Source: Streptomyces griseus subsp. griseus (GTDB taxonomy: Bacteria > Actinomycetota > Actinomycetes > Streptomycetales > Streptomycetaceae). From it: a stretch of 64,000 nt of DNA. Numbering within the stretch: the stretch's first letter is position 1; every line of letters starts with the position of its first letter. The position numbers and the translations under genes were made by a program. This document shows positions 26,843 to 37,513 of the stretch, in pieces. The notes beneath the pieces are model-generated. The model worked only from the letters and a program-made list of their open reading frames with translations. It was not told the origin of the DNA and ran no database searches. The stretch spans positions 6,682-70,681 of the forward strand of contig NZ_JOJE01000037.1 of the NCBI RefSeq assembly GCF_000720255.1, given 5' to 3'.

Positions 26843-27430
26843 ATGGGCGGCACGATGGACGGCACCAAGCGGCAGCGGCGCGGCGACACGCGACAGCGCA
26901 TCCAGGACGTGGCACTCGAACTCTTCGCCGAGCAGGGCTACGAGAAGACCTCATTGCGCGAGATCGCCGAGCACCTGGACGTCACCAAGGCGGCGCTCTA
27001 CTACCACTTCAAGACGAAGGAAGAGATCATAGTCAGCATCTTCCAGGATCTGACGAAGCCGATGGAGGAACTGATCGAGTGGGGTGCGGCCCAGCCGCAC
27101 ACCCTGGAGACCAAGCAGGAGATCGTACGGCGCTACGGCGGCCACCTCGCCGACGCCTCACCGCTCTTCCGCTTCATGCAGGAGAACCAGGCGACGGTGC
27201 GGGAGCTGGAGATCGGCGACTCGTTCAAGGACCGTTTGCGCGGCCTGCGCGACATCATCATCGACCCGGACGCCCCACTGGTCGACCAGGTCCGCTGCGT
27301 CAGCGCCATCTTCACGCTGCACGCGGGCATGCATTTCCTGCACGACCTCGAAGGCGACCTCGAGGAGAAGCGCGAGGCCGTCCTCGAGGTCGCCATCGAT
27401 CTGGTGACCCAGGCGCATCAGGGCGCCTGA
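26843..27430 (+). CDS. TetR-family repressor, probably of the adjacent MFS exporter
   Basis: 195 aa. The TetR_N helix-turn-helix is at about residues 14-62 (LFAEQGYEKTSLREIAEHL, then YYHFKTKEEI). The C-terminal domain should bind the inducer. The ATG at 26843 follows GGGGGAG; a second ATG four codons later is possible. The divergent position across the palindrome at 26745-26816 predicts that it represses both itself and the exporter. Convergent with the M23 gene, 11 bases apart. Confidence 0.93.
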   Translation: MGGTMDGTKRQRRGDTRQRIQDVALELFAEQGYEKTSLREIAEHLDVTKAALYYHFKTKEEIIVSIFQDLTKPMEELIEWGAAQPHTLETKQEIVRRYGGHLADASPLFRFMQENQATVRELEIGDSFKDRLRGLRDIIIDPDAPLVDQVRCVSAIFTLHAGMHFLHDLEGDLEEKREAVLEVAIDLVTQAHQGA

Positions 27431-27441
27431 TCAACGGGCGG

Positions 27442-28011
27442 TCAGACCTTCACGCCCTTGGAGTGCAGGAACTTGACGGGGTCGATCGCCGAGCCGTAGT
27501 TCGGGGTGCTGCGGATCTCGAAGTGCAGGTGCGGGCCGCTGGTGTTGCCGGTGTTGCCGGACAGGGCTATGCGCTGACCGGTCTTCACGATCTGGCCGAC
27601 CTTCACCTGGACGCGGGAGAGGTGCGCGTACTGGGAGTACACGCCGTTGCCGTGCTTGATGACGATGGCATTGCCGTAGGCGGGGCCGTCACCGGCGCCG
27701 TTGCCGCCGGCCTTGACGACCGTGCCGCCGTGCGCGGCCATGACCTTGGTGCCGCTCGGCACGGCGAAGTCCTGCCCGGAGTGCTTGTGCGACCACATGC
27801 CGCCGGCCTGGTTGAACTTCGCACTGAGCTTGTACTTCGCCACCGGGTCGACCCACGAGGCGGCCGACGCGGCCTTGGCGCCGGTGACCTCCACGGCCGA
27901 CGCGACCCCGGTTCCCAGCACGACCGACACGCCGACGGCGGCGGCCACGCCAGCCACACGGGTGCGGAGCATGGACGTACGAGAAGAACGGGACGAGACG
28001 CGCTGGAACAT
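27442..28011 (-). CDS. Secreted M23-family metallopeptidase (LytM domain)
   Basis: 189 aa. A Sec signal peptide of about 39 residues ends at GVASA. The M23 zinc site is complete: His77 and Asp81 in HSGQDFA, and His161/His163 in GPHLHFE. The enzyme should cut peptidoglycan cross-links outside the cell. The ATG at 28011 follows GAGG at 5-nt spacing. The 5' region is relatively AT-rich and contains a hairpin at 28048-28067. I looked for a c-di-AMP (ydaO) riboswitch, seen before some Streptomyces cell-wall hydrolases, and did not recognise one. Confidence 0.92.
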   Translation of the reverse strand: MFQRVSSRSSRTSMLRTRVAGVAAAVGVSVVLGTGVASAVEVTGAKAASAASWVDPVAKYKLSAKFNQAGGMWSHKHSGQDFAVPSGTKVMAAHGGTVVKAGGNGAGDGPAYGNAIVIKHGNGVYSQYAHLSRVQVKVGQIVKTGQRIALSGNTGNTSGPHLHFEIRSTPNYGSAIDPVKFLHSKGVKV

Positions 28012-28643
28012 CGAAACCTCATGGGGAAGGGGACAGAAGAAACCACCCGGCGGACGGACATCCGCCGAATGGGCCATCCCTTGGTAACCCCGGGGGTCGA
28101 TTACGCCCAAATGTGTGACCTACTACGGAATCTAGTACTAAACGCCGAGATCACACACTCATTGACAAAACGCCCATTCCCAGCCGCACCGCTCAGGGCA
28201 CGGGAACAGCGGCATCGAACCCATCCATAAAGTCCGTTTTGGCCATATTTCCGCTATCACTATTTTCGGTAGTACCGGACAAATCGGCTGTGCGGCATGT
28301 CACCGGCCCACCCCATCGAATGACCCTTTAATGTGACGGGCACTACGCTGCCCGAGAAGGGCGCACGAAGGGCGACTCCGTCACCGAGTAGGCGTGCGTT
28401 CCGTCGCGAGCTTCCCCACCCAGGCAGGCCGAACTCATCGCCAAGCCAGGCGAGTTGATGTACCGACAGGCCTACGAGCGACCCCTCCCTCTGTGACTCT
28501 CGCCACAATCACTCACCGACCCATGTGAGCGCTCTCCGACCTGCCGCTACCGTCCAGTAACCCGCTGGTTCCCCTCAAGCCACTCCCACCCACCAGCATG
28601 CCCACGACATCGGCAGAGCTCGGACGCGAGAGGACCCCCACCC
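28012..28643. other. Intergenic region between M23 peptidase and HAD phosphatase genes
   Basis: 632 bases of divergent promoter space. On the minus strand CGGCGGA (28048-28054) pairs with TCCGCCG (28061-28067) in the probable M23 leader. Around 28120-28270 the sequence is unusually AT-rich for this genome. A minus-strand frame at 28260-28508 lacks third-position GC bias and is rejected. No gene is supported. Confidence 0.5.
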
Positions 28644-29285
28644 ATGACCAGAGGTACCTGGACGCGCAGATTTGGCATGACCGCGATAACCGCCGTCGCC
28701 ATCACGGCGCTGGCCGTTCCCGCCAGTGCCCAGGCCGCGACGACCACCAGCCCCTCCACCGTCGCCACCGCCACCGCCACCGCCGCCGAGGACGTCGACT
28801 ACGCCACCTGGCAGAAGGACTGTCAGGCCGTGATGGGCCAGGCTCTGCCCTATCTGAAGCAGCGCATCGCGAGCACCAAGCCGGGCGAGAAGCAGGCGAT
28901 CGTCCTCGACATCGACAACACCACGCTGGAGAGCGACTTCGGCTTCAGCTACCCGGCGCCGGCCAACAAGCCGGTCCTCGACGTCGCCAAGTACGCCCAG
29001 GACCACGGCGTCTCGCTGTTCTTCGTCACCGCCCGCCCGGGCATCATCTCCGGCGTGACCGACTACAACCTCAAGTACGTCGGCTACAAGGTCTCCGGCC
29101 TCTACGTCCGCGGCTTCCTCGACCTGTTCAAGGATGTCGCCGCCTACAAGACCGCCCAGCGCGTCGACATCGAGAACAAGGGCTTCACGATCATCGCGAA
29201 CATCGGTAACAGCGCCACCGACCTCTCGGGCGGCCACGCCGAGAAGACGTTCAAGCTGCCGGACTACGACGGGCAGCTGTCGTAA
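28644..29285 (+). CDS. Secreted HAD-superfamily acid phosphatase (class B type)
   Basis: 213 aa. The signal peptide ends near ASAQA (residue 30), followed by a Thr/Ala-rich spacer (33-48). The catalytic DxDxT motif is DIDNTT (Asp89 nucleophile, Asp91 acid), motif II is in FFVTARPG, and a late Asp-containing motif is GNSATDLSGG. This fits HAD subfamily IIIB secreted acid phosphatases that scavenge phosphate from organic esters. The start follows GAGAGGA. I see no convincing PHO box upstream. Confidence 0.92.
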   Translation: MTRGTWTRRFGMTAITAVAITALAVPASAQAATTTSPSTVATATATAAEDVDYATWQKDCQAVMGQALPYLKQRIASTKPGEKQAIVLDIDNTTLESDFGFSYPAPANKPVLDVAKYAQDHGVSLFFVTARPGIISGVTDYNLKYVGYKVSGLYVRGFLDLFKDVAAYKTAQRVDIENKGFTIIANIGNSATDLSGGHAEKTFKLPDYDGQLS

Positions 29286-29317
29286 GCCGTCTTCCCGCGA
29301 AGGGGCCGTACGCACGC

Positions 29318-29353
29318 GAAGGGGGCCGGTGCTCGAAAGCACCGGCCCCCTTC
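29318..29353. terminator. Bidirectional terminator between HAD phosphatase and clpC
   Basis: Perfect 16-bp stem (GAAGGGGGCCGGTGCT and its complement) with a CGAA tetraloop between convergent genes. Confidence 0.92.
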
Positions 29354-29368
29354 GGGCGTTCGGAGCGC

Positions 29369-31894
<2,526 letters not shown>

Positions 31895-32324
31895 CGTTAA
31901 TCGCTCCTCAGAGCGGTCAGGCAGTGGGGGGAACTTCCCCTCCCTGTCCTTCCGCAGCTTAGTCCCGCAAGCGGGGACCGCTCATTCCAACTGCCGACAC
32001 CGTCGATGGCCTCCTGACCCGTGACGCCGACATCTGCTCCAACCCGATGGTGCGAGACGATGTTCCCGCAGGCCAGACCGTTACCCCAGTCGCCAGTACG
32101 CCGATGGCGAACGCGAGACGGCCTTTCCTGCGTGTCGCCCCCTCCCACTAGGGATGTCTTACCCGCTGGGACTGACACTCCATGCCGCAGGCCCCGGTTC
32201 CCTCCGCTATGGGCGAACAACCTTGCGTCCCGTCGCGCCCTCTCGACCCCCCGGATCCGGCACGCTGCGCATCGGCACGGACACCCAGCGTAACTTCGGA
32301 GGTCTTTCGACGGTTGGCCTTGGC
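31895..32324. other. clpC control region
   Basis: 430 bases between clpC and the divergent gene at 32325. It holds a SigR-type promoter (32041-32067), a GGGGAAC/TTCCCC near-palindrome around 31930, and two GGCGAAC sites (32106-32112, 32212-32218) that are only half-matches to the GTTCGCC core of ClgR boxes. No gene is seen. Confidence 0.5.
32041..32067 (-). promoter_or_regulatory. Candidate SigR-type promoter of clpC
   Basis: On the minus strand GGGAAC (complement of 32062-32067), 18-nt spacer, GTT (complement of 32041-32043). The SigR consensus in S. coelicolor is GGAAT-N18-GTT, and clpC is reported there as a SigR target. The leader would be about 140 nt. Confidence 0.55.
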
Positions 32325-32942
32325 ATGACTGGTTCAGTCCGCACGCGATCCACCGCCTCTCTCCCCGTCCCTCTTCCCCGAAGTCCGCTCCACCCGACCG
32401 ACCGGATTCGGCTCTGGTACGAGAACGAGCTGGGCTGGGTGATGGTGCCCGGGCGCCCGGGGGCTCCACCGAGGCTCGCCGTGGGCCTGCGCTTCGACGT
32501 GCTGGACGTGCCGCTCGAGGCCGGCATCGCGGCCCTGCGGCAGCTGGGTCCCGGGGCTCCGGTGGCGGTGCGGGCCGACCGTATGCAGCTGCTGGTGGCC
32601 GCGGGTGGCGCGGAGGAGGTGCCGGGGCTCCTGGAGTGGCTGGAGTGGGGCGAGCTGCCGCTGGATCTGGTGCCGATCGGTGCGGGCGGGGCCATGGAGG
32701 CCCCGGCGCCGCCCGAGGCGCCCCCGTCTTCCCGGCGGGGGCCGGGAACGGCAGCGGGGGCCGCCCTGTGGTTGCGGCCCCCCGTCCCGGGGTGCGAGGT
32801 CGAGACCTCGCTGCCGACGCTGTCGGCTCTGGGGGGCGGTGGAGACGCCCCCGATCTCGTGCGCGTGGTGAACACGGTGGCGACACACTGCCACCGAATC
32901 CGGCTGCGACGCGCGTGCGCTCAGCCGTTGGCCTTCTCGTAG
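32325..32942 (+). CDS. Conserved Streptomyces protein, unknown function
   Basis: 205 aa from the ATG at 32325. Coding bias is clear from about codon 25 (RIRLWYENELGW), and a recurring hydrophobic-acidic pattern follows (FDVLDVPLEAGIAALRQLG, then RADRMQLLVAAGGAEEVPGL and EWLEWGELPLDLV). A Pro/Ala-rich linker separates a C-terminal piece with AALWLRPPVPGCE. The start is uncertain because no ribosome binding site precedes it; GGAGG lies about 20 nt upstream. Its last 22 bases overlap the 3' end of lsr2 on the opposite strand. Confidence 0.68.
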   Translation: MTGSVRTRSTASLPVPLPRSPLHPTDRIRLWYENELGWVMVPGRPGAPPRLAVGLRFDVLDVPLEAGIAALRQLGPGAPVAVRADRMQLLVAAGGAEEVPGLLEWLEWGELPLDLVPIGAGGAMEAPAPPEAPPSSRRGPGTAAGAALWLRPPVPGCEVETSLPTLSALGGGGDAPDLVRVVNTVATHCHRIRLRRACAQPLAFS

Positions 32943-33256
32943 GCCTCGCGAATGGTCGCGGGAACACGGCCGCGGTCATTGACCTCGAGTCCGTTCTCCT
33001 TCGCCCACGCGCGGATCTGCGCGGTGTCCTGGCTGCCACTCGAAGCGGCTCGTGCCTTTCCGCGCCCGCCCGAAGCACGGCCTCCGGTGCGACGGCCACC
33101 CTTCAGATAGGGATCGAGAAGGCTGCGCAGCTTGTCCGCATTGGCAGTCGTGAGATCGATCTCGTACGTCTTGCCGTCCAACGCGAACGTCACGGTCTCG
33201 TCCGCCTCGCCGCCGTCGAGGTCGTCGACAAGAAGGACCTGAACCTTCTGTGCCAC
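32921..33256 (-). CDS. lsr2: Nucleoid-associated xenogeneic silencer Lsr2
   Basis: 111 aa, the length of Streptomyces Lsr2. Binds AT-rich DNA and silences foreign and biosynthetic genes. The N-terminal dimerisation domain (QKVQVLLVDDLDGGEADETV) is followed by a Gly/Arg linker and the C-terminal domain with the AT-hook-like Arg95-Gly96-Arg97 (NDRGRVPATI). The GTG at 33256 follows AAAGGAAA; longer frames cross an AT-rich promoter. The upstream 240 bases are notably AT-rich, as expected of an autoregulated Lsr2 target. Confidence 0.97.
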   Translation of the reverse strand: MAQKVQVLLVDDLDGGEADETVTFALDGKTYEIDLTTANADKLRSLLDPYLKGGRRTGGRASGGRGKARAASSGSQDTAQIRAWAKENGLEVNDRGRVPATIREAYEKANG

Positions 33257-33496
33257 CGGATTTCCTTTCATCGATAACGTGAGGGCCGGGGTGTGCGCGG
33301 CGTCCCCGTTTCGCCGCCCCCTGTTATATCCACTACTGCAGTACGTCGGAAAGCAAACCGCTTTTCCTGGAAAAACACAAACCCCCGACAGAGACCGGCA
33401 GCCCTCCCCCGGCCCGAAAACGTACGCGTTTCGGACATAGGGCACCTCGGCACGGACGTCCGGGTGGAATACTTCCTTGTGGATCACACAAGCCGA

Positions 33497-34030
33497 TCAC
33501 AGATGCAGAAGCATCCGGCTGTTGCCCAAGGTGTTCGGTTTCACTCGTTCGAGACCGAGGAACTCCGCGACACCCTCGTCATAGGAACGAAGGAGCTCGG
33601 CGTAGACATCGGTGTCGACGGGCGTCTCACCGATCTCGACGAAGCCGTGCTTGCCGAAGAAGTCCACTTCGAAGGTGAGGCAGAAAACGCGGCGAACGCC
33701 CAGCCAACGCGCGGTGTGCAGCAACTTCTCCAGCAACTGGTGGCCGACCCCGGCGCCCTTCAGACCCCGCTTCACGGCGAGAGTGCGGACTTCCGCGAGG
33801 TCTTCCCACATCACGTGCAGTGCGCCGCAGCCGACCACCTCGGCGTTGTCGTCCCGTTCCGCGACCCAGAACTCCTGGATGTCCTCGTAAAGTGTCACCG
33901 TCGCTTTGTCGAGCAGGATGCCGCCGCGGACGTACGCGTCAAGGAGACGGCGTACCGCGGGGACATCGCCGGTCCGGGCGCGCCGGACGGTGATGGCTTT
34001 AGCGGTGACTTCGGGGCTCTCTGCTGACAT
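33497..34030 (-). CDS. GNAT amino-acid N-acetyltransferase (N-acetylglutamate synthase type)
   Basis: 177 aa, a single GNAT domain. The acetyl-CoA loop is VKRGLKGAGVGHQLL, with EVRTLAV on beta4 and FFGKHGFVEIGETPVDTD at the end. This combination matches the short actinobacterial ArgA-type enzyme (Rv2747 in M. tuberculosis), which makes N-acetylglutamate, the first step of arginine synthesis. It is not next to other arg genes. The BlaI-family gene lies 9 bases upstream on the same strand, so they may share a transcript. Confidence 0.85.
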   Translation of the reverse strand: MSAESPEVTAKAITVRRARTGDVPAVRRLLDAYVRGGILLDKATVTLYEDIQEFWVAERDDNAEVVGCGALHVMWEDLAEVRTLAVKRGLKGAGVGHQLLEKLLHTARWLGVRRVFCLTFEVDFFGKHGFVEIGETPVDTDVYAELLRSYDEGVAEFLGLERVKPNTLGNSRMLLHL

Positions 34031-34039
34031 GAGCGGACG

Positions 34040-34477
34040 CTATCGCCCGCGCGCCTCCGTTGCCGAGCCGGGGTTCTCCTCGGCGGCTTCACGCGGTGGA
34101 GCGGGTTCGGCTGTTTCCGGCCCCTGGACGATGCGTACGGCGTCCCGCAGGGCCCGCCGCTGTTCCTCGCTCATCATCCCGAAGAAGGCGACGAGAGCGG
34201 CGGCGGGGTTGTCGCTCTGCGACCAGGCGTCGTTCATCAGGGCGGCCGCGTAGGCGGCCCTGGTGGAGACCGCCTCATATCGATAGGCGCGGCCTTCCGC
34301 CTCGCGGCGCACCCAGCCCTTCTGATGAAGATTGTCCAAAACGGTCATCACCGTGGTGTACGCGATGGACCGTTCCTGCTGAAGGTCTTCCAGGACTTCT
34401 CGAACGGTCACCGGGCGGTTCCACTTCCACACCCGCGTCATGACCGCGTCTTCGAGTTCTCCCAATGGGCGAGGCAC
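34040..34477 (-). CDS. BlaI/MecI-family transcriptional repressor
   Basis: 145 aa. A winged-helix of the penicillinase-repressor family: MTRVWKWNRPVTVREVLEDL and AYTTVMTVLDNLHQKGWV are the HTH and wing, and an oligomerisation helix follows. There is no adjacent BlaR-type sensor protease. The GTG at 34477 is supported by the family N-terminus (LGELEDAVM). TATTGT ends 8 nt upstream, so the mRNA may be leaderless. Its tail is Pro/Ala/Glu-rich. Confidence 0.92.
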   Translation of the reverse strand: MPRPLGELEDAVMTRVWKWNRPVTVREVLEDLQQERSIAYTTVMTVLDNLHQKGWVRREAEGRAYRYEAVSTRAAYAAALMNDAWSQSDNPAAALVAFFGMMSEEQRRALRDAVRIVQGPETAEPAPPREAAEENPGSATEARGR

Positions 34478-34568
34478 ACCTCAGAACAATAGTGGGAGAT
34501 CTGGGCAATCGCGTGCCGGACGTGCACTTTCATCAGCAAACAGGAACAAAAAGGGCGTACAGCTCGGT

Positions 34569-34589
34569 CGGGGCGACGATATCGCCCCG
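34569..34589 (-). terminator. Terminator downstream of the small membrane protein gene
   Basis: 8-bp stem CGGGGCGA/TCGCCCCG with a 5-nt loop, 30 bases past the stop. Confidence 0.7.
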
Positions 34590-34618
34590 CGAGCCGTACG
34601 CCTCGGCAGCCGGCGCCG

Positions 34619-34798
34619 TCAGGCGTCGGGGCCGGCGGGGGCCTGCCTGGCACCCTCCGCCCGCGCGAGCGCCGCGTCCACGACGGCGTCCTCCTTGGCC
34701 TTGTTGGCGCCGCCCTGGGTCTTCACGATCACCCGGATCACACCGATGAAGAACACGGCCATCACGACCGGGGGCACGAGCGCGGAGACGTAGTCCAT
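34619..34798 (-). CDS. Small single-pass membrane protein (59 aa)
   Basis: 59 aa. One membrane helix near the N-terminus (about 4-24, ALVPPVVMAVFFIGVIRVIV) is followed by a charged, Ala-rich cytoplasmic tail (KTQGGANKAKEDAVVDAAL). Third-position GC bias is strong throughout. TACTCT lies 6 nt before the ATG at 34798 and there is no Shine-Dalgarno, so translation is probably leaderless. A terminator hairpin follows the stop. The function is unknown; the size and shape suggest a membrane adaptor. Confidence 0.8.
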   Translation of the reverse strand: MDYVSALVPPVVMAVFFIGVIRVIVKTQGGANKAKEDAVVDAALARAEGARQAPAGPDA

Positions 34799-34804
34799 GG
34801 AGCC

Positions 34805-34810
34805 AGAGTA
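34805..34810 (-). promoter_or_regulatory. Candidate -10 box, leaderless small membrane protein
   Basis: TACTCT on the minus strand, 6 nt before the ATG at 34798. Confidence 0.5.
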
Positions 34811-34863
34811 GCCAGGGTGGGGTTCGGGGCGGCGCGGGGGGAGGCCCGAGGGAGAAGCGGGGG

Positions 34864-35643
34864 TCAGCCCGCCGCCAGTTGTTGCGGGGAGTCGGCAGAG
34901 GGCGGGGTGGGCTTGCGGCGGGGGAAGACCTCGCCCGGCGTGGGGATGGGACGGCGGGCCGGGGCGGGCTCCGAAGGCGCCGGCTTGGGGGCGGCGGGTC
35001 TGGGAGCGGCCGGTTTCTCGGCGGGCTTCTTCTGCGGCTTCGGGGTGGGGCGTTCCGCCGGCTCGGGCAGATCAGCGCGCGGATCGGCGAAAGCGCCTCG
35101 GGGAGGGCCTCCTGAACGCCCCCCTGGAAGGGCCAGGAGGCGGGTGCGGGACGCAGGGACGGTCGGGGTGGGCCGAGCGGACCCGCAGAGCGGCTGAGCC
35201 TCCTGGCGGGGCGTCCTGGCGACCTGACGCGGAGTGCGGGGACGGGGGGCCCGGTGGGTGGGGTCGTCGCGGTCGGCGAGGCGCAGACAGTGGGCCAGGA
35301 GCGCGGCCGCGGCGGGATTGCCGCGCAGGGCGCCGAGGGCGGCGAGGTCCTCGGGGACGGGCTGGTAGCCGGCGCCCAGCACCTCCCGCAGGAGGGCGAG
35401 GTACCCGGCGGCGGTGCCGGGCAGGGCGGCGCGGTATCGGGCGAGGTCGGCCACCAGGAAGTCCCTCAGCCGGGCGCCCTCGCGCATCGCCTCGTCCAGG
35501 GACTCGGCGAGACGGTGACAGTCCTGGACGTCTTCGGGCGAGGCGGGGCCGGGGTGGAGGGCGAGGGCGAGGGCGCGGCGGAGCACACGCAGCTCCTCCG
35601 CGCCGAACGCCATGCCGCCGCGGGATCCGTATGGCGTGGGCAT
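34864..35643 (-). CDS. Hypothetical protein with Pro-rich tail
   Basis: 259 aa. The N-terminal 130 residues are helical and well conserved in character (FGAEELRVLRRALALAL, LRDFLVADLARYRAALP, GYLALLREVLGAGYQPVPED). The second half is a Pro/Arg/Lys-rich disordered tail (PKPQKKPAEKPAAPRPAAPK). No membrane segment or known motif is visible. The ATG at 35643 has TATCGT 6 nt upstream (leaderless type); an ATG 10 codons later is an alternative. Confidence 0.75.
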   Translation of the reverse strand: MPTPYGSRGGMAFGAEELRVLRRALALALHPGPASPEDVQDCHRLAESLDEAMREGARLRDFLVADLARYRAALPGTAAGYLALLREVLGAGYQPVPEDLAALGALRGNPAAAALLAHCLRLADRDDPTHRAPRPRTPRQVARTPRQEAQPLCGSARPTPTVPASRTRLLALPGGRSGGPPRGAFADPRADLPEPAERPTPKPQKKPAEKPAAPRPAAPKPAPSEPAPARRPIPTPGEVFPRRKPTPPSADSPQQLAAG

Positions 35644-35649
35644 GCGCCG

Positions 35650-35655
35650 ACGATA
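35650..35655 (-). promoter_or_regulatory. Candidate -10 box, leaderless Pro-rich protein gene
   Basis: TATCGT on the minus strand, 6 nt before the ATG at 35643. Confidence 0.45.
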
Positions 35656-35794
35656 CGCGCTAATCAGACAAATCCGACACAGGAGAACAGGCGTGGCGCG
35701 GGACGCCACCCGCCTGGACGGCCCTCATCACCAGGTCAGCGCTGCTCCGGCGCCGTGTCGGACTCGGAGGGTCGCCGCTGGAGAGCTTCTGACT

Positions 35795-36044
35795 GGGACC
35801 GTCCGGAGGGCTTCAGCCCGGGACCGTAAGGAGGGCTTCGGCCCGGGACCGTCCGGAAGGCTTCAACCCGGGACCGTAAGGAAGGCTTCAACCCGGGACC
35901 GTCCAGAAGGCTTCAACCCGGGACCGTAAGGAAGGCTTCAACCCGGGACCGTCCAGAAGGCTTCAACCCGGGACCGTCCGGAAGGCTTCAACCCGGGACC
36001 GTCCGGAAGGCTTCAACCCGGGACCGTCCGGAAGGCTTCAACCC
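35795..36044. repeat. 25-bp tandem repeat, ten copies
   Basis: Ten head-to-tail units start every 25 bases from 35795 to 36020; the core is GGGACCGTCCGGAAGGCTTC then AACCC. Variants alternate GTCCGG, GTCCAG and GTAAGG at the same place. Copies are 85-100 percent alike. A partial unit begins at 36045. Not coding: 25 is not a multiple of three and there are no unique spacers. Confidence 0.97.
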
Positions 36045-36700
36045 AGGACGGTAAGAGTGGCTGCAGAGGACCACTCGCGGAGGGCCGTCACCCGAGGGCG
36101 GCAGGCAGGGCTGTCGCGGAGGGCAGCCGCCAAGGGAGGGCCGTCACCCGACGCCGTCACGCAGGGCTCTGTGCGGAGGGCAGCCGCGGACCCCTCTCGG
36201 ACTGCCGTCACCGGAGGGCGGCTGCGGAGAGCCGCCACGAGAGCGCCGTCACAGGCGGATCGCCGCGGGTCGGCAGCGGCCAAGGTCACCGCCACAGCGC
36301 CGGCATGAGGGCCACCGCCAGGCCCCGCCGCGACACAGTCACAGTCACAGTCACAGGGAGGCCGCTGCCGCGGGCCGTCAGGAGAGCAGCCGCAAGGGCC
36401 GCCGCCAAGCCCCCGTCACGCATGGCCACCGCCAAGCCCACGCCACCAAGCCCCCGTCACGCATGGCCACCGCCAAGCCCACGCCACCAAGCCCACGCCG
36501 CCGAACGTCGACGCAAGGCCACCGCCGAGTCCCGCCGCCACACCCCCATCACGCGGGGGAGCCCTCACGCACGGCCACCGCCAAGGAGGACTCCCGCCGC
36601 CAGGACCCGACGCGGAGAGCAACCGGCGCGGGGTCGGGGCGGCGAGCCGCGCGACAACCGCTCGGCTCGCCCGCCCTCCCTCGCCGCCGTCGCCGCGAGC
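36045..36700. repeat. Degenerate low-complexity repeat tract downstream of coaX
   Basis: The region is full of decayed repeats (GCCGTCACC, GAGGGCAGCCGC and GCCACCGCCAAGCCC motifs), including a clean 41-bp direct repeat at 36417 and 36458. Open frames across it are Arg/Pro-rich and lack coding bias. No gene is supported. Confidence 0.75.
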
Positions 36701-37498
36701 TCAGAGCCGCGACACGTTCCGCTCGTACACCAGTCTCAGGCCGATCAGCGTCAGCCACGGCTCGTGTTCGTCGATCACCGATGACTCGCCGAGGACCATC
36801 GGCGCCAGCCCGCCCGTCGCGATCACCGTCACGTCGTCGGGGTCCTCCGCCAGCTCGCGCGCCATCCGGCTCACGACCCCGTCGACCTGCCCGGCGAACC
36901 CGTAGACGATGCCCGCCTGCATGGCCTCGACCGTGTTCTTGCCGATCACACTCCGCGGCCGGGCCACCTCGATCTTCCGCAGCTGCGCGGCCTTGACGCC
37001 GAGCGCCTCCACGGAGATCTCGATACCGGGGGCGATGACCCCGCCGACGTACTCCCCGCGCGCGCTGACCGCGTCGAACGTGGTCGCCGTACCGAAGTCC
37101 ACGACGACCGCCGGCCCGCCGTACAGCTCGATCGCCGCGACCGCGTTGATGATGCGGTCGGCGCCGACCTCCTTGGGGTTGTCGAAGAGGATCGGTACCC
37201 CCGTCTTCACGCCCGGCTCGACGAGCACCGCGGGGACGTCGCCGTAGTAGCGCCGGGTCACCTCGCGCAGCTCGTGCAGCACCGACGGCACGGTCGCGCA
37301 GATGGCGATCCCGTCGATGCCGTCGCCCAGTTCGTCCCCGAGGAGCGGGTGCATGCCCATGAGCCCCTGGAGCAGTACCGCCAGCTCGTCGGCGGTCCGG
37401 CGCGCGTCCGTCGAGATCCGCCAGTGTTCGACGATGTCCTCGCCGTCGAACAGGCCCAGCACGGTGTGCGTGTTGCCCACGTCGATCGTCAGCAGCAT
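36701..37498 (-). CDS. coaX: Type III pantothenate kinase
   Basis: 265 aa. Phosphorylates pantothenate in the first step of CoA synthesis. ASKHA-fold motifs: phosphate 1 loop DVGNTHT (6-12), the GADRIINAVAA segment, the second loop VVDFGTATTFD and ATGGLAP. It is the last gene of the minus-strand run DUF2520-panC-nadB-nadC-coaX, 15 bases after nadC, so pantothenate and NAD synthesis are expressed together. The ATG at 37498 starts directly with the conserved LLTIDVGNT strand. Confidence 0.96.
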   Translation of the reverse strand: MLLTIDVGNTHTVLGLFDGEDIVEHWRISTDARRTADELAVLLQGLMGMHPLLGDELGDGIDGIAICATVPSVLHELREVTRRYYGDVPAVLVEPGVKTGVPILFDNPKEVGADRIINAVAAIELYGGPAVVVDFGTATTFDAVSARGEYVGGVIAPGIEISVEALGVKAAQLRKIEVARPRSVIGKNTVEAMQAGIVYGFAGQVDGVVSRMARELAEDPDDVTVIATGGLAPMVLGESSVIDEHEPWLTLIGLRLVYERNVSRL

Positions 37499-37513
37499 GG
37501 CCGGCTCCCGCTC

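Noticed and set aside
28012..28140. c-di-AMP (ydaO-type) riboswitch before the M23 peptidase
   Set aside because: Only a simple 7-bp hairpin is present; I could not recognise the conserved ydaO core segments. A covariance-model search would settle it.
28260..28508. 82-codon minus-strand frame between the M23 and HAD genes
   Set aside because: Mixed third-position composition, TTG start and no motif; likely chance in an AT-richer region.
32106..32218. ClgR boxes upstream of clpC
   Set aside because: Two GGCGAAC sites resemble half of the motif, but the second half is missing at both.
32154..32324. Upstream start for the gene convergent with lsr2
   Set aside because: The extra 57 residues lack coding bias and lie in the clpC control region; the ATG at 32325 is a better guess, though without a ribosome binding site.
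35795..36044. CRISPR array at the 25-bp repeats (also considered for the 34-bp repeats at 56473-56756)
   Set aside because: Units are directly adjacent with no unique spacers, and there are no cas genes in the window.
36305..36784. 159-codon Arg/Pro-rich frame over the coaX 3' region
   Set aside because: Reads through repeats and into coaX antisense; no coding bias.
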